Source: Winogradskya consettensis
GTDB lineage: Bacteria; Actinomycetota; Actinomycetes; Mycobacteriales; Micromonosporaceae
Length of the DNA stretch: 64,000 nt
Assembly (NCBI RefSeq): GCF_018332715.1
Contig: NZ_BOQP01000003.1
Span: 124,001 to 188,000, forward strand
Reading direction: 5' to 3'
Program-made: the position numbers and the translations under genes
The notes under the pieces: generated by a model
What the model was told of the DNA's origin: nothing
Seen by the model: only the letters and a program-made list of their open reading frames with translations
The model's database searches: none
In this document: piece by piece, positions 1 through 8,655 of the stretch
How positions within the stretch are numbered: the first letter of the stretch is position 1
Layout of the letters: the number at the start of each line of letters is the position of its first letter

Positions 1-618
1 TGGCGGCTGGCCGACCCGGCCATCATCGGGATCGGGACCCAACCCCTGCCGGTCCAGGTCACCGGCACCGCACGAAGCCTGCCCGTGGTCGGCGCGAGCG
101 GCATCCTCGCGGATCTGGACGCTGCCCGGCGGGTCGCGGGTGAGTCGGAGTTGCGGGGCGAGGCACAGGTCTGGCTCACCGCGGACGCCGATCCCGGCAT
201 CGTCACGGCGCTGCGGGCCGCAGGCGTGACGATCCTGGGCGAGGACACCACCACGGCGCGCGCCGAGCGGTACTCGCGGCAGGGGCTGGCTGCCACCGGA
301 CGGTTCGCGCTGTTCACGGTCGTGGTGGCGGTGCTGCTCGCGGCGGCGATGATGGCTGTCGCGGCCGTGGTCGACCGCGGACCGCAGACCGATCGGTTGC
401 GCTCGCTGCGCGCGCAGGGCCTGTCGTCGCGTACGGCGTTCACCATCTCGTACGCCGTCCCAGCCGCCCTCGCCCTCGCATCCGTCCTCGGTGGAGTGAT
501 CGCGGCGCAGGTCGCCGTACCCCTCGCCGGTGCCGCGCCCCCGTGGCTGCCCGCGATCCCCGCGGCCCTCGTGGTGTTCGGCCTGACCGCCTGGATCTCC
601 GCCCGGAGCCGCTCATGA
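1..618 (+). CDS. FtsX-type ABC transporter permease, C-terminal part (5' end outside window)
   Basis: The frame is open from the first base and ends at TGA 616-618, so about 205 C-terminal residues of a longer protein are visible. They contain a soluble stretch followed by three hydrophobic segments, the layout of the C-terminal FtsX module of large actinobacterial ABC permeases (usually 850-1000 residues). The last ~150 residues are paralogous to the end of the next protein: both have an 'AQVWL' soluble motif, then a membrane segment, then a 'VDR...LRxQGLS' loop and two further membrane segments. The stop overlaps the next start by 4 bases (ATGA), so the two permeases are translationally coupled. 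Such pairs normally work with an ATP-binding subunit, which would lie upstream of the window. Substrate unknown. Confidence 0.85.
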   Translation, partial: WRLADPAIIGIGTQPLPVQVTGTARSLPVVGASGILADLDAARRVAGESELRGEAQVWLTADADPGIVTALRAAGVTILGEDTTTARAERYSRQGLAATGRFALFTVVVAVLLAAAMMAVAAVVDRGPQTDRLRSLRAQGLSSRTAFTISYAVPAALALASVLGGVIAAQVAVPLAGAAPPWLPAIPAALVVFGLTAWISARSRS

Positions 619-3533
619 TCGCGCTGGTGCTGTCCATGGCGTGGAGCCGGCGTGGGCAGGCGTTCACCGTCGCCCTGCTGGCGATGCTCGGCGTGGCCGC
701 AGCCGTGGCCGCACCCGCCTACCTGCGCGCGGCCGACCGTGCCGTGGCCGCCGGTCAGATCGCGACGGCGACCCCCGCCGAGCGCGGCGTCAGGATGAGC
801 ACGGTCCAGCAGGACGCCGGCGGCGAGGCCGCCCCGGTCCAGGACGTCACGTTCAACGACGCCGGCCCGGCACTGGTCGACCTGCCCGGCTTCTCCTACG
901 CGTACTCCGCGGAGTACGCGACCATCGGCATCGAGCGCGACGACGAGTTCCGCACCAGGTTCGTCTTCCGCCAGCAGGCCTGCGACCACCTCGTCATGCG
1001 CAGCGGGCGGTGCCTGGCGAGCGAAGGCGACATCGTCCTCGGCGAGCACACCGCCGACCGGCTCGGCCTGCGCGCCGGCGACTCGATCACCCTGTCGTAC
1101 GCCGTCTTCAGCAGCAATCCGGACGTCCGCAAGTACGTGGCCCGGGGCGCACCCAAGAAGTTCTTCGTCGCGGGGATCTACCACGTCGCGGATCCGGGCG
1201 ACGCCTACTGGGGAACGCACGGCTACTTCGCCGCGGATCCGGGCGGCTGGCCCGGCGAGCCCGCGTTCGTCGGCAACCCCACGATGGTGGCGATGGACCG
1301 GGGCAGCGTCCAGCTCTTCATCGACGGGATCGCCGGCCCGGACGCGCTCGACGTGGACGGCCTGCCCGCGCTGCGCTCCGGGCTCGCGTCGCTCCAGCGG
1401 GCCATCCAGGCGGCGAACGGCGGGGTCACGCTCAGCACCGCGCTGCCCGACCTGCTCGACCGGATCGACGCGGGCCGCTCGTCGGCCCATCTGATCGTGC
1501 CGGTGCTCGCCGTCCCGCTGATCGTGCTCGCGTGCCTGACCATCTTCCTCGCCGTCAGCTCCGGTATGGACGCCCGCCGCCCCGAACTCGCCGTGGTCGC
1601 CCTGCGCGGCGCCCGCCGGGGTCAGCGCTGGTGGCTCGCGACCGGCGAGAGCCTGGTGGCGATCGTGGCCGGCGCCGTCGCGGGCTGCTTCGCGGGCCAG
1701 CTCCTGGTCAACGCGCTCACCGCCGAACGCTTCCCCGGTCTCGGTGCGGACCCGGGACTGGCCTCCCTCAAGTACGCGCCACTGGCCACGCTGGCCGCCG
1801 CCCTCACCGCCGTGATCGCCGCGCAGCGTCACGTCCGCACCCCGGCCGCCACCCTGATTCGTAGCGCCTCCGGAGGCAGCGGCGTGGCGGGCACGATCGT
1901 GCTGGACATCGCCCTCGCCCTGCTCGCGGCCGCCGCCGGAACGCAGCTCGCCGTCTCCGGCGGGACGCTGACCGGGGTCGGCACGTTCGCTGCGGCGCTG
2001 ATCCTGATCGCGCTGTCCCGGCTCGCCGCGTGGGCACTGCTCCCGGCCGCTTCCTGGTACGCCGCCCGTTCCCTGCGCCGTGGCCGGCTCGGCGCCGCCC
2101 TCGCCGGATACCACCTCTCCCGGCGGCCCGGCGCGGCCCGGTTGTTCGCCCTCGTCACCGCCGCCGTGGCGATCGCCGGCTATGCGGCCTGCGCCAACGG
2201 CACCGCCGCCCGTGATCGCGAGGTCCAGGCGGGCCTCGGCACCGGAGCCGACCGCGTCCTCACCGTCGCCGACGTCACCCGTCGACAACTGCTCACCGCG
2301 GTGCGGACGGCTGACCCCTCGGGGGCGTACGCCATGGCAGTGATGTCCTTCCCGGACACGCCCGCCCTCGCGGTCGACACCACCCGCCTCGCCACCGTCC
2401 CCACCTGGCCGGCCGGCGCCCCGGCCCCGAAGACGGTCGCCGCTGCCCTGCACCCGCAGTCCGCCCCGCCGATCACCCTGACCGGCGCCGACGTGGTTCT
2501 AGAGGTCACCGCCGCCGGCTTCCCCGCCGGCCAGAGCCCCCGGCTGAGCGTGACGTTCGACGACTCGGTGGTGACGGTCGGCAGCATGCTCCCGGGCCGG
2601 CACACCTACCGCGAACGGGTCTCGGCGTGCACCGACGGCTGCCGGCTCAGCGTCATGAAGATCGTCGGCAGCTACGGCACCCTCGACACCGCGGGCACGC
2701 TGACGGTGAAGCTCCCCGGGGTCAGCGCCCTCGGACCGTGGCGCAGTTCCGAGGGCGGCTCGGTGACCGTCGGCGCGGACAGCCTGCGGATCGGTGTGCA
2801 GGGTCTGGCGGGTCTGCCGAACGGCGTACGGATCCGGCCCGCCGACACGCCCTACCCGCTACCGGTCGCCGTCGCGGGCCGGTCGCCCGGCCCGACCCTG
2901 CCCGGTCTCGACGGCAACACCTTCCCGATCACGCCCCGGGCCACGCTGCCGGTGATCCCCGGCCTCGGCGCGACGGGGACGCTGACCGACCTCGAATACG
3001 CCGACCGGCTGGCCGTCGACCCGGACACCACGGCCAGGGCGCAGGTCTGGCTCTCCGCCTCGGCGCCGGCCGGCATCAAGGCCGAACTGCAGGACGCGGG
3101 AATCGCCGTCACCGCCGACATCCGCCAATCAGAGGTACGCACCCAGCTCGGCAACGAGGGCCCGGCGGTCGCTCTCGAGTTCGCGCTCCTCGCGGGGATC
3201 CTGGCCGCTCTGCTCGCGGCGGGCGCGCTGATCCTCGGCAGCACGGTCGACCGGGCTGATCTTGCGGCGCTGCGGGTGCAGGGGCTGAGCCGTGCCGGAT
3301 TGCGGGCGGTGACGCTCTGGGCGTACCCACTGCTTGTTGTGGCCGCAGTCCTGACCGGGACCGGCATCGCCCTGCTGACCTGGCAGCTGACCGGCTGGGC
3401 CCTCCCGCTCGCGGAGTCGGCCTTCCCGCTCCCGCACTGGCCCGGATTTACGGTGGTCGCGCTGACAGCTCTCGCGGCCGGCCTGCTCCTGACCGCCACG
3501 GCCGCCCTGACCAGCAGAAGACGAAACGCCTGA
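615..3533 (+). CDS. FtsX-type ABC transporter permease, full length
   Basis: A 972-residue membrane protein starting at ATG 615 inside the ATGA overlap with the preceding gene. An N-terminal membrane segment (about residues 10-30) is followed by a large extracytoplasmic domain, a first FtsX-like block of three to four membrane segments around residues 290-430, a central pair near 440-500, another membrane anchor near 520, a second large soluble domain, and a final FtsX block in the last 150 residues. This duplicated layout is typical of MacB/FtsX-like permeases in Actinobacteria, which act in export or envelope remodelling rather than import. Together with the upstream paralogue it probably forms a heterodimeric permease. 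The substrate cannot be inferred from sequence. Family assignment is secure. Confidence 0.88.
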   Translation: MIALVLSMAWSRRGQAFTVALLAMLGVAAAVAAPAYLRAADRAVAAGQIATATPAERGVRMSTVQQDAGGEAAPVQDVTFNDAGPALVDLPGFSYAYSAEYATIGIERDDEFRTRFVFRQQACDHLVMRSGRCLASEGDIVLGEHTADRLGLRAGDSITLSYAVFSSNPDVRKYVARGAPKKFFVAGIYHVADPGDAYWGTHGYFAADPGGWPGEPAFVGNPTMVAMDRGSVQLFIDGIAGPDALDVDGLPALRSGLASLQRAIQAANGGVTLSTALPDLLDRIDAGRSSAHLIVPVLAVPLIVLACLTIFLAVSSGMDARRPELAVVALRGARRGQRWWLATGESLVAIVAGAVAGCFAGQLLVNALTAERFPGLGADPGLASLKYAPLATLAAALTAVIAAQRHVRTPAATLIRSASGGSGVAGTIVLDIALALLAAAAGTQLAVSGGTLTGVGTFAAALILIALSRLAAWALLPAASWYAARSLRRGRLGAALAGYHLSRRPGAARLFALVTAAVAIAGYAACANGTAARDREVQAGLGTGADRVLTVADVTRRQLLTAVRTADPSGAYAMAVMSFPDTPALAVDTTRLATVPTWPAGAPAPKTVAAALHPQSAPPITLTGADVVLEVTAAGFPAGQSPRLSVTFDDSVVTVGSMLPGRHTYRERVSACTDGCRLSVMKIVGSYGTLDTAGTLTVKLPGVSALGPWRSSEGGSVTVGADSLRIGVQGLAGLPNGVRIRPADTPYPLPVAVAGRSPGPTLPGLDGNTFPITPRATLPVIPGLGATGTLTDLEYADRLAVDPDTTARAQVWLSASAPAGIKAELQDAGIAVTADIRQSEVRTQLGNEGPAVALEFALLAGILAALLAAGALILGSTVDRADLAALRVQGLSRAGLRAVTLWAYPLLVVAAVLTGTGIALLTWQLTGWALPLAESAFPLPHWPGFTVVALTALAAGLLLTATAALTSRRRNA

Positions 3534-3657
3534 GGCGGAATGGCAGGTGCATTCGGACTGCCATCGCGACTGTGAAGCTGGTCTATGAGTCCTGCGGCCA
3601 GGTTATCGTCGCAGCATTGGTTCAAGGGTGGGGTGGCGCGCAGGAAGGTGACGATCA

Positions 3658-4155
3658 ATGCTGGTTCTGATAGCTACGGTCGTCGGAGTGATCGGTGTCC
3701 TGGCGTCCCTGGCTTTCAACGGCTGGCAGGCCACGCAGCTCCTGAAGCAACTGCGGCTGCAATGGTCCATGGCGGGATTGAGCGGTACGCATCAACCGAT
3801 AGAGCTGCTCCATGGAATTCTGCGATTCTTCTACGAGGATCCCTCCTTGCGGCCATATTTCTACGAGGGTAAGGCGCTGCCTGCCGTGGGCGATCGACGG
3901 TCGCAGGTCCTGGCCGTCGGCGAGATGTTGGGGGATGTGCTCGAAGTCGGACTGTTTCACAGCAGGGAGATCGAGGCGGCAGCTAATCATGAGGATTGGC
4001 TGGATTATGCGACGTTCCTGATGGAGAACAGCCCCACTCTCGATCACCTGGCTCGCGCTCACCCGCGGTGGTACCCATTGCTGGTTCCCCTTCTTCGTGA
4101 CGTGCCGAAAGACCTCAGCGGCCCCGAAGGTGTGCAGGTCGGCGCGGAGACGTGA
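3658..4155 (+). CDS. Hypothetical protein with N-terminal membrane anchor
   Basis: A 165-residue protein preceded by a good ribosome binding site (AGGAAGGTGA, about 6 bases before ATG 3658). Residues 1-20 are a single hydrophobic anchor, the rest is soluble and rich in aromatic and acidic residues, with a short 'FFYEDPSLRPYFYEGK' segment. Such small anchored proteins are common in actinomycetes but I cannot assign a family or function. It is in the same direction as the permeases but 124 bases downstream, so it probably has its own promoter. It ends 8 bases before the convergent response regulator. G+C is visibly lower than in its neighbours (more A/T at third positions), which may point to later acquisition. 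Confidence 0.7.
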   Translation: MLVLIATVVGVIGVLASLAFNGWQATQLLKQLRLQWSMAGLSGTHQPIELLHGILRFFYEDPSLRPYFYEGKALPAVGDRRSQVLAVGEMLGDVLEVGLFHSREIEAAANHEDWLDYATFLMENSPTLDHLARAHPRWYPLLVPLLRDVPKDLSGPEGVQVGAET

Positions 4156-4163
4156 TGCGCCGC

Positions 4164-4811
4164 TCAGCGCGGTTCGACGAGGCCTTTGTCGTAGGCGAAG
4201 ATGACGGCCTGGATGCGGTCGCGGGCCTCGATCTTGGACAGGACGCGGCCGACGTGTTTCTTCACCGTCGACTCGGTCAGGACGAAGTGCTGGGCGATCT
4301 CGGTGTTGGTCCAGCCCTGGCCGATAGCGACCAGCACCTCGAGTTCGCGTTCGCTGAGCGATTCCAGGCCTTGGCCGGCCGGTGCCGGCTTGCTCTTTGT
4401 GTACGCGTCCATCAGCCGGCGGGTGAGGCTCGGCGCGACCACGGCGTCGCCGGTCGCCACGGCTCGGATGCCGGCGAGGAGTTCGTCGGGGCGGGCGTCC
4501 TTGAGCAGGAATCCGCTGGCGCCCGCGCGCAGGCCCGCGTACACATATTCGTCCAGGTCGAAGGTGGTGAGGATGAGGACCCGGGTGCGGTCACCGGCGG
4601 CGGTGATGTGGCGGGTGGCCTCGATGCCGTCCATGCCGGGCATGCGGACGTCCATCAGCACCACGTCGGGCCGGAGCTCGGCGGTCATCCGGACGGCCTC
4701 GGCGCCGTTGCCGGCCTCGCCGACGGGGTCCATGCCGGCCGTGCCCTCCAGCAGCATCCGGAAGCCCATCCGCTGCAACGGCTGGTCGTCGGCGATCAGG
4801 ACGGTCGTCAT
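4164..4811 (-). CDS. LuxR/NarL-family response regulator
   Basis: A 215-residue two-component response regulator. The N-terminal receiver domain (about 1-120) has the acidic pair D8/D9, phospho-acceptor D54 in 'VVLMDVRMPGMDG', the conserved T near residue 82 and K near 104. The C-terminal LuxR-type helix-turn-helix (about 150-210) contains 'LSERELEVLVAIGQGWTN' and 'STVKKHVGRVL'. Its start overlaps the stop of the upstream histidine kinase by 4 bases (ATGA), so the pair is translationally coupled. It is the last gene of a four-gene unit behind an ABC-2 exporter, which suggests that it controls that exporter, as in many NarL-type drug or peptide detoxification modules. Family and role as regulator are clear; the signal is unknown. 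Confidence 0.93.
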   Translation of the reverse strand: MTTVLIADDQPLQRMGFRMLLEGTAGMDPVGEAGNGAEAVRMTAELRPDVVLMDVRMPGMDGIEATRHITAAGDRTRVLILTTFDLDEYVYAGLRAGASGFLLKDARPDELLAGIRAVATGDAVVAPSLTRRLMDAYTKSKPAPAGQGLESLSERELEVLVAIGQGWTNTEIAQHFVLTESTVKKHVGRVLSKIEARDRIQAVIFAYDKGLVEPR

Positions 4812-6067
4812 CGGTCCTCCGGGGCGGGGCGGTTGTGCAGCACCACGTCGACCAGCCAGCCACCCTGGTCACGGGGACCGGCGACGACCTCGCCGCCGTA
4901 GAGACCCGCGCGTTCGCGGATCCCGACCAGGCCGTGGCCCGGTTCGCCGGCCGGCCCCTGGGGGTACGCCGACCCGGTGTCCGTCACGCTGATCCGCACC
5001 GAGCCATTGTCCTCGTCGACCAGGACCGTCGCCGAGGTGTCCGTGCCCGCGTGCTTGAGGGTGTTGGTCAGCGCCTCCTGGACGATGCGGTAGATCGTCA
5101 GCTGGACGCCGCCGCCGAGGTCGCGCACGTCGCCGGAGGTGCGGTAGCTGATCGCGGGGCCGGCCGCACGCACCCGGGCGATCAGGTCGTCCAGGTCGGC
5201 GAGGCCGGGTTGCGGGCTCAGGCCGTCCTCGTCGGTGGGCTCGCTGCGCAGCACGCCGAGCACCCGGCGCAGCTCGCCCAGCGCCTGCCGGCCGGTCTCG
5301 CCGATCAGCCGCAGCGGCTCGCCCGAGCGTTCACCGCGGCTCTCCGCGAGCACCGCCGCGCCGTCCGCGAGCCCGATCATGACCGCGAGGTTGTGCCCCA
5401 CGATGTCGTGCATCTCCCGGGCCACGCGGGAGCGCTCGGTCGCGGTGGTGAGCCGGATCCGCTGATCGCGTTCGACCTCCAGCCGCGTTGCCCGATCCTC
5501 CAGGGCTGTCAGGTACGCACCCCTCGTCCGCACCACCAGACCCAGCGACGCCGCCGCGGTGGTGGTCCCGAGCAGCAGGAACAGGCCGACCAGCCCCCGC
5601 TCGAACGGCACGAACCGCAGGACCGCGAGGCAGAGATCGAGGGCCAGGACGCCGTACGCCCACGCCAGGGCCCGTAATGATCCGTACGCGGCGACGCTGT
5701 AGATCCCGATGAGCAGGCTGATCCCGGACTGGAGCCACACCCCGAGCCCGAACTGCACCAGCGACACCGCCACGATGGCCCCGAACGCCGTGACGGGCCG
5801 GCGCCGGCGCCACCACAGCGGCAGGATCATCCCGGCGGTCAGCGCGATCAGCGCCCACACCGGCAGGTCGGCCTTGCCGAGTTCGCCGAACGGGCCCTGG
5901 TCCCGGCCCCCGGCCACCAGGTCGTGCACGCTCGCACCGGTGACCAGGAGCATCAGGGCGAGGTCCAGCGCCCACGGCCGTCGCTCGTCGGCGCGTTTCA
6001 GCCAGCCCTGGGCAGCCAGCAGCCGGGCCTGTGCGTTCGTCGCGGCGGAATCGCTCATCGGGACCAT
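4808..6067 (-). CDS. Sensor histidine kinase, HisKA_3 type
   Basis: A 419-residue membrane histidine kinase. Residues up to about 185 carry five to six hydrophobic segments; then comes the dimerisation region with 'ERSRVAREMHDIVGHNLA' holding the phosphorylated His, followed by an HATPase_c domain with 'GHGLVGIRERAGLYGG' (G-box) near the end. This is the DesK/NarX-like class that pairs with NarL-type regulators, and the cognate regulator overlaps its 3' end by 4 bases. I chose ATG 6067 because GGAG lies 8 bases upstream; an in-frame ATG at 6058 is possible but lacks a binding site. The gene begins 16 bases after the exporter permease, so it belongs to the same transcript. Confidence 0.92.
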   Translation of the reverse strand: MVPMSDSAATNAQARLLAAQGWLKRADERRPWALDLALMLLVTGASVHDLVAGGRDQGPFGELGKADLPVWALIALTAGMILPLWWRRRRPVTAFGAIVAVSLVQFGLGVWLQSGISLLIGIYSVAAYGSLRALAWAYGVLALDLCLAVLRFVPFERGLVGLFLLLGTTTAAASLGLVVRTRGAYLTALEDRATRLEVERDQRIRLTTATERSRVAREMHDIVGHNLAVMIGLADGAAVLAESRGERSGEPLRLIGETGRQALGELRRVLGVLRSEPTDEDGLSPQPGLADLDDLIARVRAAGPAISYRTSGDVRDLGGGVQLTIYRIVQEALTNTLKHAGTDTSATVLVDEDNGSVRISVTDTGSAYPQGPAGEPGHGLVGIRERAGLYGGEVVAGPRDQGGWLVDVVLHNRPAPEDR

Positions 6068-6083
6068 TGTCGCGGCTCCGGAC

Positions 6084-6896
6084 TCAGACGTCAGTCTTGA
6101 CCAGCCGATAGGCCGCCCCGGCGAGGGCGACCGCGACCCAGCCGGCGAAGACCGCCAGACCCGTCCACGGCCCGAGCGAACCCGACGACTCGTGCAGGGC
6201 CATGACCGCACCACCGGCGTTGCTGGGCAGGTAGGGCGTGATGTTGTCGGCCCACGAGTCGGGCAGCAGACCGGTCAGGCCGGGGACGATGAGCAGCAGC
6301 CCGACGAGCACCGCGATGCCACCGGCGCTGGACCGCAGCAGCATCCCGAGCGCGACCCCGAAGACACCGACCAGCCCGAGGTAGAGACCCGCGCCGATCA
6401 GGCTGCGCAGCACCCCGTCGCCACCGATGCCCAGCGCGATCGCCTCGCCGCTGATCAGGGGAGAACCGAGGACGAAGGCGAGCACGGCACCGATGGCGGT
6501 GACCAGGAACGCGACCACGCCGAAGATCAGGGTTTTGGCCCAGATCAGCGGCAGTCGCGTAGGGATCGCGGCGATGGTCGCCCGGATCAGGCCCGTCGAG
6601 TATTCGCCGGCGGCGATCAGCACGCCGAGGACGCCGACGGCGAGCGACGCGAACGTCGAACCGGCCAGCGCCAGACCGACCGCGTTCGAGGCATCCGTGC
6701 CGGGCGGCCCGGGCGCCTCGGCCGCACCGGGGGTGAAGGTCAGGGCGGCGATCACCCCGATCGCCACGAGCAGCAGCAGGGAGACGCCCAGCGTGATCCA
6801 GCTGGAACGCAGCGACCAGAACTTGGTCCATTCCCCGGCGACCACACCGCGGAAGGTGAGGCGGTAGCGGACCGGGGTGGCAGCGTGGGTGGCCAT
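6084..6896 (-). CDS. ABC-2 type exporter permease
   Basis: A 270-residue protein with six hydrophobic segments arranged as in ABC-2 membrane subunits (CcmB/NatB-like), with an N-terminal cytoplasmic stretch 'RLTFRGVVAGEWTKFWSLRSSW' style motif typical of actinobacterial bacitracin/lantibiotic-type exporters. Its start codon overlaps the stop of the ATP-binding subunit by one base, indicating coupled translation and a matched pair. It probably exports an antimicrobial compound, lipid or peptide; which one cannot be told from sequence. The two-component genes immediately downstream are likely its regulators. Small hydrophobic residue content and lack of charged residues within segments support the membrane assignment. 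Confidence 0.9.
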   Translation of the reverse strand: MATHAATPVRYRLTFRGVVAGEWTKFWSLRSSWITLGVSLLLLVAIGVIAALTFTPGAAEAPGPPGTDASNAVGLALAGSTFASLAVGVLGVLIAAGEYSTGLIRATIAAIPTRLPLIWAKTLIFGVVAFLVTAIGAVLAFVLGSPLISGEAIALGIGGDGVLRSLIGAGLYLGLVGVFGVALGMLLRSSAGGIAVLVGLLLIVPGLTGLLPDSWADNITPYLPSNAGGAVMALHESSGSLGPWTGLAVFAGWVAVALAGAAYRLVKTDV

Positions 6897-7807
6897 CAGG
6901 CGGCGACCTTTCCGTACTCGACGGCGTCCCGGGTGAGCTCCATGAACGCCTCCTCCAGGGACACGGCGCGGGAGCTCAGCTCGTACAGCGGGATGTTGTT
7001 CCGGTTGGCGATCTCCCCGACCTCGCGGGCGCTGAGCCCGGAGACCTCGAGCTCGCCGTCGGCGCTGGACGCCACGCTGACCCCGGGGCCGGCCAGCACC
7101 TGCCGCAGCCGCTCGGCCGCATCGCTGCCCACCCGGATCCCGGCACCGATCCCGGCCTCCTGCACGAGCGCCTCGACGCTCGTGTCGGCCAGCAGTCTGC
7201 CCCGGCCGATGACCACCAGATGATCGGCGATCAGCGCGGTCTCACTCATGAGGTGCGAGGAGAGCATCACCGTACGGCCCTCGGCGGCCAGCCCGGAGAG
7301 CAAATTGCGCACCCAGAGCACCCCCTCCGGGTCCAACCCGTTGACCGGCTCGTCGAGCATGACCACGGCCGGGTCCCCGAGCAGCGCCGCCGCGATCCCC
7401 AGCCGCTGCCCCATCCCGAGGGAGAACGCCCCGACCCGCTTGCGGGCGACAGAGGTCAGACCCGCCAGCTCGATGACCTCGTCCACCCGGCGACGCGGGA
7501 TACCGTTCGTCTGGGCCAGACCCCACAGATGGCTGTACGCACTCCGCCCGGGATGCACCGACTTGGCCTCCAGCAGCGCCCCGATCTCGTGCAGCGGCGC
7601 GGCATGCTCGGCGTACCGCTTCCCGTTCACGGTCACGGACCCGCTCGTGGGCGCGTCCAAGCCGATGATCATGCGCATGGTGGTCGACTTCCCGGCGCCG
7701 TTGGGCCCGAGAAAACCGGTCACCTGCCCCGGTTTCGCGGTGAAGTCGAGCGCGTCGACCACGGTCTTCGTGCCGTACCGCTTCGTAACCTGCCGCACTT
7801 CGATCAC
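6896..7807 (-). CDS. ABC transporter ATP-binding protein
   Basis: A 303-residue ABC ATPase. Visible are Walker A 'GPNGAGKST' (about residue 37), the signature 'FSLGMGQRLGIA' and Walker B 'VVMLDEPVNGLDPEG', then an H-loop 'LSSHLMSE'. The C-terminal ~90 residues form the extension usual in exporters of the DrrA/BcrA/CcmA kind. I chose GTG 7807 because GGAGG sits 7 bases upstream and the protein then starts right at the conserved beta strand; an upstream ATG at 7885 would add 26 unconserved residues. First gene of the exporter/two-component operon (ATPase, permease, kinase, regulator, ending at 4164). A perfect 22-bp palindrome lies about 90 bases upstream. Confidence 0.94.
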   Translation of the reverse strand: MIEVRQVTKRYGTKTVVDALDFTAKPGQVTGFLGPNGAGKSTTMRMIIGLDAPTSGSVTVNGKRYAEHAAPLHEIGALLEAKSVHPGRSAYSHLWGLAQTNGIPRRRVDEVIELAGLTSVARKRVGAFSLGMGQRLGIAAALLGDPAVVMLDEPVNGLDPEGVLWVRNLLSGLAAEGRTVMLSSHLMSETALIADHLVVIGRGRLLADTSVEALVQEAGIGAGIRVGSDAAERLRQVLAGPGVSVASSADGELEVSGLSAREVGEIANRNNIPLYELSSRAVSLEEAFMELTRDAVEYGKVAA

Positions 7808-7895
7808 AGTGCCGCCTCCCTCGTTCGATCCTGGGATCAACGCTAGGGAGGCGCACCGCCCGAACCTTGGTACCGCGGGAGGCAATCCGCAGGAT

Positions 7896-7917
7896 CAGTG
7901 GTACCGGGGTACCACTG
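7896..7917. promoter_or_regulatory. Perfect inverted repeat upstream of exporter operon
   Basis: CAGTGGTACC-GG-GGTACCACTG: two 10-base arms with a 2-base spacer. It lies between the stop of the flavin reductase (7924) and the first gene of the exporter operon (start 7807, same strand). A third GGTACC half-site occurs at 7869-7874. The 2-base spacer and absence of a T tract make a plain terminator less likely than a protein-binding operator; both remain possible. The NarL-type regulator at 4164 is one candidate ligand. Confidence 0.45.
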
Positions 7918-7923
7918 ACTTTC

Positions 7924-8568
7924 TCAGGGCTTCCGGAGTGCCATGAGGGCCGCTCGTGCCCGGAGCTGGCCGGGGACGAGTTCGCCGCCGGCGCGGGCCT
8001 TGTCGAGGGCCGCGGTCCACCAGGTCAGGTCGTCGAGCATGATCTTCAGGGCGGCGCTGGTCATCGGGTTGACCGGCTGGCCCTGGTCGTCGAACGCGTC
8101 GTTGACGAACGGCAGCACGGTGGCGTTGCGCAGGGGGACGGCCTCGGTCTCGACGAACATCTGGGCCAGGTGCTCGATGGAGCGGATGCCGCCGCCGATG
8201 CCGGCGCTGTAGCCGACCGTGGCGACGGGCTTGTTACGGAAGCCGAAGGACAGCCACACGCTGTCGATCGCGTTCTTCAGCACGGCCGGGACGCTGTGGT
8301 TGTACTCCGGGGTGACGATGAGGAACGCGTCCGACTCTTTCACCTTCTTGTTCCAGGCGCGCACGAGCGGGTCGGAGTAGGTCGGGTCGGTGATGTCGCC
8401 GAGGGTGCCCGGGTGCTCGCCGAAGATCGGCAGCGGCCATTCGCGCAGGTCGGCCAGCTCCACGTCGAAGCCCTCCTGGGCCTGCGCCTGGGCCAGGACC
8501 CATGGCACCACCCGGTCGGCCGCGCGGGTGGGGCGGGTGCTGCCGACGATTACCAGAAGCTTCGCCAT
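7924..8568 (-). CDS. NADPH-dependent FMN reductase family protein
   Basis: A 214-residue flavodoxin-like oxidoreductase. The N-terminus 'LLVIVGSTRPTR' forms the first strand and phosphate-binding loop for FMN, and 'PEYNHSVPAVLKNAID' (about residues 80-95) is the family signature; 'GYSAGIGGG' provides the second flavin contact. Enzymes of this group reduce FMN, azo dyes, quinones or chromate with NAD(P)H. Start ATG 8568 has GAGGAG 8 bases upstream. It is divergent from a MarR regulator with a long palindrome between the two starts, a layout usually meaning redox- or electrophile-responsive repression by the MarR protein. Exact substrate unknown. Confidence 0.92.
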   Translation of the reverse strand: MAKLLVIVGSTRPTRAADRVVPWVLAQAQAQEGFDVELADLREWPLPIFGEHPGTLGDITDPTYSDPLVRAWNKKVKESDAFLIVTPEYNHSVPAVLKNAIDSVWLSFGFRNKPVATVGYSAGIGGGIRSIEHLAQMFVETEAVPLRNATVLPFVNDAFDDQGQPVNPMTSAALKIMLDDLTWWTAALDKARAGGELVPGQLRARAALMALRKP

Positions 8569-8598
8569 CGGAGTTCTCCTCAGTTGGAACGACAAGTA

Positions 8599-8629
8599 GT
8601 TAACGCAGCATACTGTACGCGGCATTAAC
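8599..8629. promoter_or_regulatory. 31-bp imperfect palindrome, candidate MarR operator
   Basis: The sequence starts GTTAACGCAGCATAC, has a central T, and continues to GGCATTAAC; 12 of 15 positions per arm are complementary. It lies between the divergent starts of the flavin reductase (8568) and the MarR gene (8635/8656) and would cover both promoters. Position and symmetry match the mode of action of MarR dimers. Confidence 0.7.
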
Positions 8630-8655
8630 TGTCTGTGGCATGTAATGTATACCTC

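Noticed and set aside
3541..3657. Search for a tRNA or small RNA in the gap after the permease gene
   Set aside because: No cloverleaf, CCA end or strong hairpin was found.
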